In this document: positions 9,139 through 20,092 of the stretch, one piece after another | Layout: each line of letters opens with the position of its first letter | Numbering within the stretch: position 1 is the stretch's first letter | Origin: Embleya scabrispora DSM 41855 | GTDB lineage: Bacteria; Actinomycetota; Actinomycetes; Streptomycetales; Streptomycetaceae | Assembly: GCF_000372745.1 (NCBI RefSeq) | Contig: NZ_KB889669.1 | Span: 62,001-126,000 of the forward strand | Direction: 5' to 3' | Length of the DNA stretch: 64,000 nucleotides | Program-made: the position numbers and the translations under genes | Notes under the pieces: model-generated | Database searches by the model: none | Told to the model about the DNA's origin: nothing | What the model saw: only the letters and a program-made list of their open reading frames with translations

Positions 9139-10107
9139 ATGAAGTGGCTTGTCACCGGCGGTGCCGGATACATCGGGACGCATGTCGTGCGGGCGCTGCT
9201 CGCGGTCGGCGAGGACGTGGTCGTGGTCGACGACCTGTCCTCGGGCTCGCGCGAGCGGGTTCCCGAAGGGGTGCCGCTGGTGGTCGGCTCGGTGCTGGAT
9301 CGGGCGCTGCTCGACGAGGTCTTCCGGGCGCACGCCGTGGACGGGGTGGTGCACATCGCGGGCCGCAAGCAGGTGCCCGAATCGGTCGCGCGCCCCCTCT
9401 TCTACTACGAGGAGAACGTCGAGGGTCTGCGCACCCTGCTCGCGGCCGTGGTGGCGGCCGACGTCACCCGCATCGTGTTCTCCTCCAGCGCCGCCGTGTA
9501 CGGCATGCCCGACGTCGACCTCGTCGACGAGGACACCCCGTGTCTGCCGATCAACCCGTACGGCGAGAGCAAGCTCGTCGGCGAGTGGATGATCAAGGCC
9601 ACGGCGCGCGCGCACGGGATCTCGTACGCCTCGTTGCGCTACTTCAACGTCGCGGGCGCGGGCGCGCCGGAGCTCGCGGACAAGGGCGTGTTCAACCTCG
9701 TGCCGATGGTGCTGGAGAAATTGACGGCCAATCAGGCGCCGGTGATCTTCGGGGACGACTACGACACCCCGGACGGCACGTGCGTGCGCGACTTCATCCA
9801 CGTGGTGGATCTGGCCGAGGCGCACGTGGCCGCCACCCGTCGGCTCGCGACCGACCCGGACGCGCGCCTGGTGTTGAATGTGGGGCGCGGCGAGGGCACG
9901 TCGGTGCGCGAGATGGTGGAACTCATCGGCGAGGTCACCGGTTTGCCCGACGCCGCGCCGGAGCACCACCCGCGGCGCGCGGGCGACCCGGCCCGGGTGG
10001 TCGCGAGCGCCGACCTGATCACCACCGAGTTGGGCTGGAAGGCCCGGTACGGCACGTCGGACATGGTGCAGAGCGCATGGGCCGGCTGGCAGGCGCTGCG
10101 CGGCTGA
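9139..10107 (+). CDS. galE: UDP-glucose 4-epimerase
   Basis: 322 residues, standard length for GalE. TGGAGYIGTH (residues 6-15) is the NAD-binding loop. S116/S117 and Y141-x3-K145 form the short-chain dehydrogenase catalytic set, followed by RYFNVAGA as in GalE. The enzyme interconverts UDP-glucose and UDP-galactose. It sits 49 bases after GtrA, so it may supply the sugar nucleotide for the neighbouring glycan pathway. A relative with a different UDP-sugar specificity cannot be excluded. Confidence 0.9.
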   Translation: MKWLVTGGAGYIGTHVVRALLAVGEDVVVVDDLSSGSRERVPEGVPLVVGSVLDRALLDEVFRAHAVDGVVHIAGRKQVPESVARPLFYYEENVEGLRTLLAAVVAADVTRIVFSSSAAVYGMPDVDLVDEDTPCLPINPYGESKLVGEWMIKATARAHGISYASLRYFNVAGAGAPELADKGVFNLVPMVLEKLTANQAPVIFGDDYDTPDGTCVRDFIHVVDLAEAHVAATRRLATDPDARLVLNVGRGEGTSVREMVELIGEVTGLPDAAPEHHPRRAGDPARVVASADLITTELGWKARYGTSDMVQSAWAGWQALRG

Positions 10108-10582
10108 GGCGAGTGCGGCGCGCCGCGCCGGTGGGTCGTCGGCCGTCGGCGCGGCGGACCGGGGTTTCTCGAGCCGCCGGGGCCGCTCGGGCCGAGGTCG
10201 GCGGGCACGAAGTCGCCTGGGACGAATCGGACATGCGGCATTTCATGTGTGGGGTAGATCACGCCGGCCGCGAGTGCGGATGCCCGCCCGGCTGGGCATG
10301 AGCGCCCCCGCGCGACGCTACGCGCGATGCCGATGTGACAAGCGGGGCGTAGGTGTTCGTTTCCGGACGATCCGCCTGCACGGCAACCGGGAGCCCCTGT
10401 CACGCATTTCCGACGCATCCACCACGGAACGCCAACTACGGTCCTTTCCGTAAGGGATCATCTACATTGCGCTCATCCGCAAATCGGATATTCGACGTCT
10501 ATCCGACACGGACTTGTGATCTACGTCCGGGCCTGCTTAGCGTTCGATCCGTCCGTATCCCACACGGACCCCGATCGCCGGT
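10108..10582. other. Intergenic region upstream of the c-di-AMP riboswitch
   Basis: No convincing gene. Two short dyads lie in the leader region: CGGATA (10485-10490) with TATCCG (10500-10505), and GTCCGT (10551-10556) with ACGGAC (10564-10569). TGTGA at 10515-10519 followed six bases later by TC is half of a Crp-type site; Crp is known to activate an rpf gene in Streptomyces coelicolor, but the right half here is poor. Confidence 0.4.
10514..10543 (+). promoter_or_regulatory. Candidate promoter for the riboswitch-rpf transcript
   Basis: TTGTGA (10514-10519) and TAGCGT (10538-10543) are separated by 18 bases, which would start transcription near 10550, about 35 bases before the riboswitch aptamer. 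The match to a housekeeping promoter is partial, so this is a suggestion. Confidence 0.35.
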
Positions 10583-12119
<1,537 letters not shown>

Positions 12120-12141
12120 TCCACCGCACTCCCGCGCCGTC

Positions 12142-12173
12142 CGGCGGGCGTTCCCTTCGGGGAGCGCCCGCCG
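12142..12173 (+). terminator. Hairpin terminator of the rpf transcript
   Basis: A 14-bp stem (one G-U pair) with a TTCG loop, left arm from 12142 and right arm to 12173, 22 bases after the rpf stop and before the convergent PIG-L gene. Confidence 0.8.
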
Positions 12174-12249
12174 TTCGCGTGTCCGGGCGGGTGCCCGCGC
12201 GGCCGGCCGGATCGTGTCGTCGACACGGCGTGCGGTGCGCGGCGCGTCG

Positions 12250-14283
12250 TCAGGACGAAGGTGCGGTGCGCAGCGCGCCGTCCGGCCCGAGCCACAGGGC
12301 GACCGGCCGCCCGGCGCCGTCCGTCGCACCGGTGGGCCCGACCGCGACCGCGTGCTCGTCCAGCACGATCGGCGGGCCGGCCGCGCCGACCACGACCGGG
12401 CGGCCCACGGCGTCCCGGGTACAGACGGCCGTCGTGCCGTCCGGGCGGGGCAGCGGGAACAGCGCCTCGTAGCCCTCCCCCGCGCCGCGTGTGCCCCCCG
12501 ACGCCCAGGCGCCGGGCCCGACTTCGACCGCACTCGCGATCTCCGCCGTGCCGGCCCGCCGGTAGGCGACGCTCACCCGGCCGTCGGCGCCCACCGCCGC
12601 CGCGGGTGGTCCCACCGGCCGTTCGGCCGCGATGGTGCCGGGCGGCCCCGTCCGGTCGCCGGCGAAGTCCCAGTACCGGATGCCCTCGCGGGCCGTGCCG
12701 AACACGGTCACCCGGCCGTCCGGTCGGGTCACCGCGCTCGGCCCCTCGACGATCTCGCCGCCGCCGAGGTCCTGCCAGGCCGACCACACCTCGCTGCCGG
12801 CCGGCCGAAAGCGGGTGCTGAGCCCCTTGTCCCGATTGCGCACGAACAGGTGCAGTCCGCCCGCCCCGTCGGCCTGGACCACCGGTGTGCCCGGCCCACG
12901 CCCGCCGTCGTCGGGGCCGCCCAGCCCCCGCCACGGGCCCAAGGCGCCGCCGGGCGTCGCCTCGGTCGCGGTGACGATCTCGAACCGGTCCCGATCGGAG
13001 CGCCGGGCGCCGCCGATCCGCAGCGCGAACACCGCGATCCGGCCGTCCGCCGTGCGCACCGCGGCCGGCCCCGGGGCGAGTTCGCCGTCGCCGGGACCGG
13101 GCATCGACTGCGCCGGGGACCAGGTCCGGGTGCCGACGCCCTCCTGGGTCCACCGGGTGACCCGGCCGCCGAGCACGGCCCACGCGGTCAGCCGGCCGTC
13201 CGCGCCGAGCACCGGCCGGGGCCCGGCGTCCGGAAAGCGATACGTGGTGCTCTGTGGCCAGTTGGTCCGCGCGGCGGTGTCGCGCACCTTGAGGTCGCCG
13301 CAATCCACCCGTCCCGGGCAGTGGTGCACCCGGTCGGTCCAGCCGTACACCCGGGTGATCTCGTCCTTGCGCTCGCGGGCCGCCGGCGCGAGATTGTGCG
13401 GCCAACGCTCGTTGTAATAGCCCCGGTAGGCGATCGCCGCCGCGCTCGCGGCCGGCCGCGCGGCGTTGTACCGGCGCAGCGCCTCCCAGGTGAATCGCGC
13501 GGCGGCGGTGTGGTCCTGGTGGTCCGAGACGCCGCCGTTGTCCGCGTGCACGGGGTGCGCCCCGTCGTGCCGCTGTCGATCCGGGTCCGGGTCGAGTGTG
13601 CGCACCACGCTCGGCGCTTGGGCCCGCATCAGGTCCGCGAGCGAGTCGATCAGGCCGTCCCGGGTGTACGAGTAGGGCCCGCCGGCCGGCTCGTCTCGGG
13701 CCGCCAGCGTGTCGAGTTCGCGTTCGCTGCCGTTCCACAACGTGCGCAGCCGCCCGTGCGCGCCGATGCCCTCCTCCTTGCGCGTGTTGAGGAACACGAG
13801 CTTGATGTTCGGGGCGTCCACCAGGTGGTCGAGCTCGGCGTGCGCGCCGTCGCGCAACCGCACGCTGTGCCGCTCCCATCGGGCCGCGCGGTCGCCCAGC
13901 GCCATGAACGCGTACGCGGCGCGCGAGCCGTTGTTGCGCGCGGCCGCGTACGCCTGCGGATCCGGGCGCCCGCCGGGGCCGTTGCGTCCGTCCGCCTCGC
14001 CGGCGGTGAGGAAGACCGTCACGCTGTCCGTGCCGGTGCGCACCGCCCGGTCGACGTCGGGGTTCATGAAGTAGAGGTCGTCGTCCTGATGCGCGACCAC
14101 CTGCATCACCGCACCGGTCGTGCCGGGCCGCGGCGCCAGGGTCTCGATCCCGATCGGCGACGTCGGAGCGTGATACGGGGGCGACCCGTAGGGCCCGGTC
14201 ACCTTCACCACCGCGAGCGCGAAGCCGAGCGCCAGGACGCCGACCACCATGGTGAACCTGCCGGTGCCGGGGATCATCGCCAT
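12250..14283 (-). CDS. Secreted or membrane-anchored PIG-L family deacetylase (second paralogue)
   Basis: 677 residues. One N-terminal helix (VVGVLALGFALAVV) anchors or exports it. The catalytic domain carries AHQDDDLYFMNPD and SDHQDHTAA, aligning closely with the paralogue at 5355-7478, and the C-terminal 350 residues have the same repeated propeller-like pattern (L-x-GLGGPDD, W-x-DLGGG). Family role: zinc-dependent removal of N-acetyl groups from an extracellular glycan. ATG 14283 is preceded by AAAGG; ATG 14277 is also possible. It lies between two wall hydrolase genes, consistent with action at the cell wall. Confidence 0.86.
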   Translation of the reverse strand: MAMIPGTGRFTMVVGVLALGFALAVVKVTGPYGSPPYHAPTSPIGIETLAPRPGTTGAVMQVVAHQDDDLYFMNPDVDRAVRTGTDSVTVFLTAGEADGRNGPGGRPDPQAYAAARNNGSRAAYAFMALGDRAARWERHSVRLRDGAHAELDHLVDAPNIKLVFLNTRKEEGIGAHGRLRTLWNGSERELDTLAARDEPAGGPYSYTRDGLIDSLADLMRAQAPSVVRTLDPDPDRQRHDGAHPVHADNGGVSDHQDHTAAARFTWEALRRYNAARPAASAAAIAYRGYYNERWPHNLAPAARERKDEITRVYGWTDRVHHCPGRVDCGDLKVRDTAARTNWPQSTTYRFPDAGPRPVLGADGRLTAWAVLGGRVTRWTQEGVGTRTWSPAQSMPGPGDGELAPGPAAVRTADGRIAVFALRIGGARRSDRDRFEIVTATEATPGGALGPWRGLGGPDDGGRGPGTPVVQADGAGGLHLFVRNRDKGLSTRFRPAGSEVWSAWQDLGGGEIVEGPSAVTRPDGRVTVFGTAREGIRYWDFAGDRTGPPGTIAAERPVGPPAAAVGADGRVSVAYRRAGTAEIASAVEVGPGAWASGGTRGAGEGYEALFPLPRPDGTTAVCTRDAVGRPVVVGAAGPPIVLDEHAVAVGPTGATDGAGRPVALWLGPDGALRTAPSS

Positions 14284-14406
14284 GTGGCGGGGCCTTTCTG
14301 CCGTCGCGGGCGAACCGGCCCCATCATCGCCGGTCGGCGACCGCGACCCGCACCCGGCGCACCCGACGCGGTCCGCCCCGGCACACGTGCCCGAGCGCGC
14401 CGGCGG

Positions 14407-15555
14407 TCAGCGCCCCCGCGCGCCGCCCGTCCTCGCGGCGCGCGGTTCGGCCGCGGCGGGCAGTCGGGCCGGCACCTTCGCGCCCGCGGCGGTGGACCGA
14501 CCGGGGTCGGCGGCCGGACTGCCCGCCCCCGAGTCGTTGTTGGCCGAACCGGGGCTGCGATCCGGCAGCGACTTCGCCCCCTCGGGGGTGACCCGGGTCG
14601 CGCCGATGTAGTCCGGCTTGTCGATCGGGCCGAACTTGATCACCGTGCCGGTGTACGGCGCGTGGATCATCTGGCCGTTGCCGACGTACATCCCCACGTG
14701 GTGGATGCTGCGCGGGTCGCGCAGGTCGGTGGCGAAGAACACCAGGTCACCCGGCAGCAGTTGGTCGCGCGAGGGATGCCGGCCGGCGTTCCACTGGTCG
14801 TTGGCCACCCGGGGCAACTTGATGCCCACGGTGTCGTAGGCGGCCTGGGTCAGCCCCGAACAGTCGAACCGACCGCCGTCGGCCGCGGTGCCCTCACCGC
14901 CCCACAGGTATTCGGTACCGAGCTTGGTCTGCGCCCAGTTGACCGCCCCCGCCGCGAGCGCCATCGGCTGCAGCGGGGTCTGCACCACGCCGAAGCTCTG
15001 CTCCAGCGAGCGGATCGACTTCACGTAATCCTGGGTCTGCGTGTACGGCGGAATGCCCTTGTACTGCATCACCCGGTACGCGCCCGCGTTGTACGCGGCG
15101 AGCATGTTGTTGGTCCGGTCGCCGGGCACCGAGGCGACATATTTGGCCAACGAGCAGTCGTAGCGCGCCGCGGCCGGGATCGCGTCGGCGGGATCCCACG
15201 GACTCGCCTTGCCGTCCCCGTTGCCGTCGGTGGCCCACTCGGGCCACGTGGTGGGCATGAACTGGGCGATGCCCTGGGCCCCGACGTTGCTCACCGCGTT
15301 CGGGTCGAATCCACTCTCCTGGTAGAGCTGCGCGGCCAACAGCGCCGGCGAGATCTCCGGGCAGAGCCGACCCCACTTGTCTATCGCAGCCGCGTACGCG
15401 GCCGGCACGGTGCCGGGCGCGAGTGCCATCGTGCCGCCGAGGCCGGTCTGGCTGCCGGACGCGGACTGCATCGCGCCGACGCCTACAGTGAGCAGACCCA
15501 CCAGACCGAAGGGGATCGCGAATGCGATGCCACCGGCCACCCAGGCTTTGCGCAT
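14407..15555 (-). CDS. SLT-NlpC/P60 bifunctional wall hydrolase (VirB1-like)
   Basis: 382 residues. N-terminal membrane helix (AFAIPFGLVGLLTVGVGAM), then a lytic transglycosylase domain (about 60-200) with catalytic Glu in LYQESGF, and GIAQFMPTTW, AAYNAG motifs. Then an NlpC/P60 domain (about 215-330) with Cys in FDCSGL and His in IHHVGMYVG. A Ser/Pro/Ala-rich tail ends the protein. ATG 15555 is chosen because the signal-like helix starts there. SLT-NlpC/P60 fusions are characteristic of Gram-positive type IV secretion loci (VirB1, TcpG, CwlT), where they open the wall for the channel. It is divergent from, and 226 bases away from, the secretion-like operon that starts at 15781. Confidence 0.9.
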   Translation of the reverse strand: MRKAWVAGGIAFAIPFGLVGLLTVGVGAMQSASGSQTGLGGTMALAPGTVPAAYAAAIDKWGRLCPEISPALLAAQLYQESGFDPNAVSNVGAQGIAQFMPTTWPEWATDGNGDGKASPWDPADAIPAAARYDCSLAKYVASVPGDRTNNMLAAYNAGAYRVMQYKGIPPYTQTQDYVKSIRSLEQSFGVVQTPLQPMALAAGAVNWAQTKLGTEYLWGGEGTAADGGRFDCSGLTQAAYDTVGIKLPRVANDQWNAGRHPSRDQLLPGDLVFFATDLRDPRSIHHVGMYVGNGQMIHAPYTGTVIKFGPIDKPDYIGATRVTPEGAKSLPDRSPGSANNDSGAGSPAADPGRSTAAGAKVPARLPAAAEPRAARTGGARGR

Positions 15556-15780
15556 CGCAGGCACCCCCGTTTCTCCGCGACCGGGACGGGTCGCGACGGA
15601 CACTCCGAGCACATTGTGCGCGCCACGATTGCTCAGCGCAATCACCCGTGATACACACAGTGAGCAGACACACTTGCCGAGGTGGTAGCCCGATCGGCTT
15701 CCCCACAGCACAATAAACGAACGACCCACTCCTCCTGTCGAATGTGACCGGAGGCAACCAAAAGCCCGACCTCGGGGGCG
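15556..15780. promoter_or_regulatory. Divergent regulatory region between the SLT-NlpC/P60 gene and the secretion-like operon
   Basis: 225 bases hold both promoters. GATTGC (15628-15633) pairs with GCAATC (15639-15644), and GTGATACACACAGTGAG near 15648 carries several TGTG/CACA steps that could be protein-binding sites. No clean -35/-10 pair is seen. Confidence 0.35.
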
Positions 15781-16110
15781 GTGAACAACGTGTTTCTTGG
15801 CGAAGGCAACGGCAACGGCAACGGCGACATCAATACGATCATCGGCGGCATAGCTCCGAACTGGGGCCCGTTCGCAAGGCTGGGCGGCGAAGCCCGGATC
15901 ATGGTCGAGGTGATCATGGCCGTGGCCCTGCTGCTCTGCCTGGCCATTGCGATCTGGGGTGCGGCGAAGCAGCGCATAGGCGCCACCGCGATGCGCGACA
16001 CGTTCAGCGCGGAGCAGGGCAAGGGCCTCATCATCGCCGGCCTGACCGGCGTCTTCATCATCGGATCGCTCGGGACGCTGTTCACGATTGTGTACGGAAT
16101 GGCGATCTAG
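15781..16110 (+). CDS. Small two-helix membrane protein, VirB2-like
   Basis: 109 residues: a Gly/Asn-rich N-terminus, one long helix (VEVIMAVALLLCLAIAIW), a short polar loop, and a second helix (IIAGLTGVFIIGSLGTLF). Size, two-helix layout and place at the head of a VirB6/VirB4-containing operon are those of type IV secretion pilin-like (VirB2/TrbC-like) subunits, though no cleavable leader is seen. GTG 15781 is used; GTG 15790 is possible, and the GGGGGCG just upstream is close for a ribosome site. No enzyme motif. Function is inferred from context. Confidence 0.7.
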   Translation: MNNVFLGEGNGNGNGDINTIIGGIAPNWGPFARLGGEARIMVEVIMAVALLLCLAIAIWGAAKQRIGATAMRDTFSAEQGKGLIIAGLTGVFIIGSLGTLFTIVYGMAI

Positions 16111-16425
16111 ACCGATTCGCACCCTGCCGTCCCCAAGGTGGCGAATCCCGTGGTGTTTTGTCCCGGGCGCGGCGCACTTCGGTGCGCCGTGCGCCCCGAA
16201 AGCGGAATGCCCCATTCCGCATGCGAGGCAAAGCAGCAATTCCGGCACCTTTACCGGACAATCGAGCCTGTGTTCACACAACAGCGCCGTGCCACCGGAA
16301 TGACTTCCCGTCTGGGAAGATCGTTCCGGCTGCAACCGAACCCGGCGGCGCTCCGCCCCCGGGAACAGTGTTGTGCGCGCAGGTCGTCCGTATCTTCCGG
16401 CCTGCCGCGGTAAGGGGGACAGGCC
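16111..16425 (+). other. Intra-operon spacer with a TTCG hairpin
   Basis: 315 bases without a gene. An 8-bp stem with TTCG loop lies at 16170-16189; it may terminate part of the transcripts or protect the 3' end of the small-protein mRNA so that more of that subunit is made. The stretch just before the next gene ends with GTAAGGGGGACA, a good ribosome site. Confidence 0.5.
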
Positions 16426-17232
16426 ATGAGCGACGAGGAACCCGCCACGCGTACCCGCCTGCCCAGACCCACCTCCTCACCGGAGAGTCCGGAGCCCAGG
16501 CGCAACCCCATACTGTCCGGGATCGGCGTCGTCGTGGTGATCGCCGTGGTCATCGTGTCCCTGTTGTTCGCCGCGAACCGCTCCGACGACGGCGGCTCGC
16601 CTGCCAAGGACGCCGGACAGACCTCCGCGGCCGGCACCGGAACACCCGGTGGACCGCCGCTGTCCGCCGCGCAGTTGCCCGAACGCACCGAGTCGGGCGT
16701 GCCGGTGGGCTACCCGCAGACCGCCGAGGGCGCCCAGTCGGCCGCGGCCAACTTCGTCGTCGCGTACGGCTCGGACCGGATGTTCCAGGCCCAGCCGCGG
16801 GCCGCGATCATCACCGCGATCACCGACCCGGCGATCCGCGACGGTCTGCTCGCGCGCGTCGACCAGGCGTTCCGCGCGCAGACCACGACATTCGGCCTAC
16901 AGCCCGACGGGAACCCGCCCAAGGGGCAGACCTTCGTTTGTCGGGCCGTGCCGATGGGCACCAAATCTGTTGCCTTCACGCCTACTTCGGCAACCGTGGA
17001 GGTCTGGAGCGTGGGCGTGGTGGGCCTCGCCGGGACCGGCTCCACCAAGCCGGTTGCCGAGGCGTGGAACACCACCACGATGAAACTGTCGTGGGTGGCC
17101 GGCGACTGGAAGCTGGTCGAGTTCAGCCAGAAGGAGGGCCCGACTCCGATCTCCGGGCTGCAGGATCCGTCCAGCGCCAACGACATCGCCAAGGCCGACG
17201 GAGAGTTCGGGGAATTGCGCCATGCACGCTGA
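16426..17232 (+). CDS. Single-helix membrane protein, VirB8/TcpC-like
   Basis: 268 residues: a Pro/Arg-rich cytoplasmic start, one helix (residues about 30-46, SGIGVVVVIAVVIVSLLF), a Gly/Ser/Ala spacer, and an extracellular domain of about 180 residues. This bitopic plan with an NTF2-sized outer domain is that of VirB8/TcpC assembly factors. The motif GYPQTAEGAQSAAANFV begins the outer domain. Only two possible metal or disulfide residues are seen, so it is not obviously an enzyme. ATG 16426 follows GGGGGAC. The 3' end overlaps the next gene by 11 bases. The VirB8 assignment is structural inference, not motif identity. Confidence 0.72.
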   Translation: MSDEEPATRTRLPRPTSSPESPEPRRNPILSGIGVVVVIAVVIVSLLFAANRSDDGGSPAKDAGQTSAAGTGTPGGPPLSAAQLPERTESGVPVGYPQTAEGAQSAAANFVVAYGSDRMFQAQPRAAIITAITDPAIRDGLLARVDQAFRAQTTTFGLQPDGNPPKGQTFVCRAVPMGTKSVAFTPTSATVEVWSVGVVGLAGTGSTKPVAEAWNTTTMKLSWVAGDWKLVEFSQKEGPTPISGLQDPSSANDIAKADGEFGELRHAR

Positions 17233-18535
17233 CCGGGAACGCCGCAGCCTTCGCAACCGATTCCTGACCCTCGGCGGGGCACTGACCGCGGTTCAGGCCG
17301 TCGTCGTGCTCGGTGCCACACGCGTATGGGCCGAGCCCACACCCGGTGCCACGACACCGCCCGCCACCACGCCCAGCGCGACCGCACCCGCGAACAAGCC
17401 GGAGTGCGAACTGCTCACCGGCCCGGCGAAGGACATCTGCAACAACGGCGGCCCCGGCGCCCCGGGCACCGGCACACTGGGCACCGTCACCGACCCGCTC
17501 GGCTCGATCGCCAAGGGTTGTGCCGACGCGGCGACCTGGATCATCGACAAGCTGGCCGGCGCGGTCAACGACACCACCCAGGTGGACTTCACCAACCCCG
17601 GCTTCCTGCGCCAGTACGCGGTGGTGTTCGCCGCGTCCACGTTCCTGACCCTGATCCTGTGGATATTGGCCGTCACCAAACGCGCCGTGCGCGGGGTCCC
17701 GATCGGCACCGCGATCAGCGAGGCGATCGGCTACCTGTGGCTCGCGGTGATCGCGTCCGCGTTCACCCCGCTGATCCTGTATTTGGCCGTCTCGATGACC
17801 GACGCGATCACCGCGGCCATCGCGACCGGCACCCAGCAGGACACCAACAAGTTCCTCGGCGGCTTCTCCAAGGCGCTCGATCCCGCCGGCGACCTCGGCG
17901 GCGGGCCGGTGATGCTCATCTTCGTGTCGCTGCTCTCGATGGCCGCCGCGGCCGTGCTGTGGGTCGAACTCCTGGTCCGCGCGGCGATGTTGTACGTCGG
18001 CGCGATCCTGGGCACGGCGGTGTACTCGGGCCTGGTGGACAAGGCGATGTGGCACCACGTCCGGCGCTGGGCCGGGCTCATGATCGCGGTGCTGCTCGCC
18101 AAGCCGGTGATCGTGATCGTGCTCGGGCTGGCCACGGCGGTCACCTCCGGCGGCAAGAACGACGCGTTCTCCTCGGTGCTCTCCGGGCTGGCGATCCTGT
18201 TCCTGTCCATCTTCGCCAGCGTGCTCATCTACCGATTCGTGCCCAGCATCGGCGACGACATGGCCGCGCTGCACAGCAGTCGCAAGGCGATGCAGTCGGC
18301 CGGTCCGGCCTCGATGGTCAACGGTCCGGCCACGTATATGAAGCAGGGCATCCAGGCACACGCCTCGCGGGGATCGACCGGTTCCGGCTCTGCCCCGGTG
18401 ACCGCGAACGCCGTATCGTCGGGCATTGCGGCCCATGGCACCAGGGGCGGAGGTTCGGGCGGCGCCCCGACGCCGGCACCATCGCCTCCGGCCAATCCCG
18501 CGGCAACGCCTCACGCGAGGAACGGTAAAGAGTAA
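17222..18535 (+). CDS. Polytopic membrane protein, VirB6/TrbL-like
   Basis: 437 residues. A signal-like first helix is followed by a Pro/Thr-rich spacer with CELLTGPAKDICNN, an amphipathic stretch, then about six helices (for example LTLILWILAV, LWLAVIASAFTPLILYLAV, VMLIFVSLLSMAAAAVLWV, LAILFLSIFASVLIY) and a Gly/Pro/Ala-rich cytoplasmic tail. This resembles VirB6/TrbL channel proteins: the WVELLVRAAMLYVGAI segment is a typical TrbL-like core. The gene overlaps its upstream neighbour by 11 bases and its stop overlaps the next start (TAATG), so the operon is tightly coupled. Confidence 0.78.
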   Translation: MHADRERRSLRNRFLTLGGALTAVQAVVVLGATRVWAEPTPGATTPPATTPSATAPANKPECELLTGPAKDICNNGGPGAPGTGTLGTVTDPLGSIAKGCADAATWIIDKLAGAVNDTTQVDFTNPGFLRQYAVVFAASTFLTLILWILAVTKRAVRGVPIGTAISEAIGYLWLAVIASAFTPLILYLAVSMTDAITAAIATGTQQDTNKFLGGFSKALDPAGDLGGGPVMLIFVSLLSMAAAAVLWVELLVRAAMLYVGAILGTAVYSGLVDKAMWHHVRRWAGLMIAVLLAKPVIVIVLGLATAVTSGGKNDAFSSVLSGLAILFLSIFASVLIYRFVPSIGDDMAALHSSRKAMQSAGPASMVNGPATYMKQGIQAHASRGSTGSGSAPVTANAVSSGIAAHGTRGGGSGGAPTPAPSPPANPAATPHARNGKE

Positions 18536-20046
18536 TGACTACGCAACCGGTCGCCCGACGCCGAACCTTCCTGATCGGCAAGGCCAAACCCACGGCGGTC
18601 ATCGGCAAGAACCGCGAGCCCGGCGAGATCTTCCTGATCATCGCGGCCGGCGGACTCGCCCTGCTGTGGGGCCTGTTGATGCCGATCCTGGTGATCCGCA
18701 TCGCCGGCCTGGTCGGCTTCCCGCTGCTCGCGTTCGCCGCCGTGTACCTGCCGTACAAAAAGCGCACGTTCTACAAGTGGTGGGAGATCAACCGCACCTA
18801 CAAGCGCACCATCAAGCGCGGCGCCACGTACCGATCGGCGGTCACCGAGGCGGGCACCAAACTGACCGGGCAGGGTGTCGCGGTCGGCGCGCCGCCCGGG
18901 GTCGGTCGGGTGGCCTGGTCGAGCGTGCCGTTCGGCCCGGACGAGCTGACCGTGCTGCTGCACCTGGAACGGCGCACGGTCACCGCCGCGATCGAGATCG
19001 AGGGCCCGGGCGTGGGGCTGCGCGACTCGGAGGACCAGGAGGCGCTGGTCGAGCGGTTCGGCACGCTGCTCAAGCACGTGGCCAACGGCGACGGCTTCGT
19101 CACCCGGCTCCAGGTGCTGGCCCGGACGCTGCCCGCCGATCCGGACGCACACGCCAAGGACGTGGCCCGGCGCGGCAACCACAAGGCGCCGATGTGGGTC
19201 CAGGACTCGTACGAGCAGCTCCAGTCGATGGTGTCCACCTCGTCGGAGCAGCACCGCGCCTATCTGATCGCGTGCATGCACTACACCCGTGAACTGGCCG
19301 CCGAGGCCATTGTGATGGGCAAGGGCGACAAGGGCATCGGCGTGGTGATGGCGCGTGAACTCACCGACGTATGCGCCCGGTTGACCGAGGCGGACATCCG
19401 GGTCCGGCAGCCGCTGAACGAGGCGCGGCTGGCCTCGCTGATCCACTCGATGTACGACCCCGAGCATCAGATCGACGCGTTCGAGGGCATGCAGGCGCGC
19501 TACGCGTGGCCCGCCGAGTTGGACGCGACGCACCCCAACTACCTGGAGGCCAAGACCCGCGAGTCGGACTCGGCCGAGCCGTGGTGCCACGCCACCGCGT
19601 GGATCAAGGAGTGGCCGCTGACCCCGGTCGGCGTCAACTTCCTGGCCCCGCTCCTGGTGCACACCCCGGACGTGATCCGCACCGTCGCGGTGACGATGGA
19701 CCTGGAGCCCACCGACATCGCGATCGAGCGCATGCTCACCGAGAAGACCAACGACGACGCGGACGCGGCCCGCGCGGCCAAGATGAACCGCGTGGTCGAC
19801 CCGCGCGACATGGCCCACACCGGCCGGGTCGACCAGCGCGGCGAGGACCTGGCGGGCGGCGCGGCGGGGGTGAACATCGTCGGCTACATCACGGTCTCCT
19901 CGCGCAATCCCGACCAACTCTCCCGGGACAAGCGCACCATCCGCGCCTCGGCGGGCAAGTGTTTCCTCAAGCTGGAGTGGTGCGACCGCGAGCAACACCG
20001 CGCGTTCGTCAACACGCTGCCGTTCGCGACGGGTATTCGAAAGTGA
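18535..20046 (+). CDS. SCO6880-type protein: PrgI/VirB3-like membrane part plus VirB4 N-domain-like part
   Basis: 503 residues. Two closely spaced helices near the N-terminus (about 31-70, IFLIIAAGGLALLWG and LPILVIRIAGLVGFPLL) are followed by YLPYKKRTFYKWWEIN, the layout of VirB3/PrgI proteins. The remaining 420 residues are cytoplasmic, have no P-loop, and resemble in size and place the N-terminal domain that normally precedes the ATPase in VirB4 (for example LTVLLHLERRTVTAAIEIEG). I recognise it as the conserved actinobacterial family named for S. coelicolor SCO6880. Its role is probably to link the membrane channel to the ATPase encoded next. Confidence 0.75.
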   Translation: MTTQPVARRRTFLIGKAKPTAVIGKNREPGEIFLIIAAGGLALLWGLLMPILVIRIAGLVGFPLLAFAAVYLPYKKRTFYKWWEINRTYKRTIKRGATYRSAVTEAGTKLTGQGVAVGAPPGVGRVAWSSVPFGPDELTVLLHLERRTVTAAIEIEGPGVGLRDSEDQEALVERFGTLLKHVANGDGFVTRLQVLARTLPADPDAHAKDVARRGNHKAPMWVQDSYEQLQSMVSTSSEQHRAYLIACMHYTRELAAEAIVMGKGDKGIGVVMARELTDVCARLTEADIRVRQPLNEARLASLIHSMYDPEHQIDAFEGMQARYAWPAELDATHPNYLEAKTRESDSAEPWCHATAWIKEWPLTPVGVNFLAPLLVHTPDVIRTVAVTMDLEPTDIAIERMLTEKTNDDADAARAAKMNRVVDPRDMAHTGRVDQRGEDLAGGAAGVNIVGYITVSSRNPDQLSRDKRTIRASAGKCFLKLEWCDREQHRAFVNTLPFATGIRK

Positions 20047-20092
20047 GCGTCGGCGGTGTCACCGCCGCGGACGGGACGGATGAGGTGATCAC

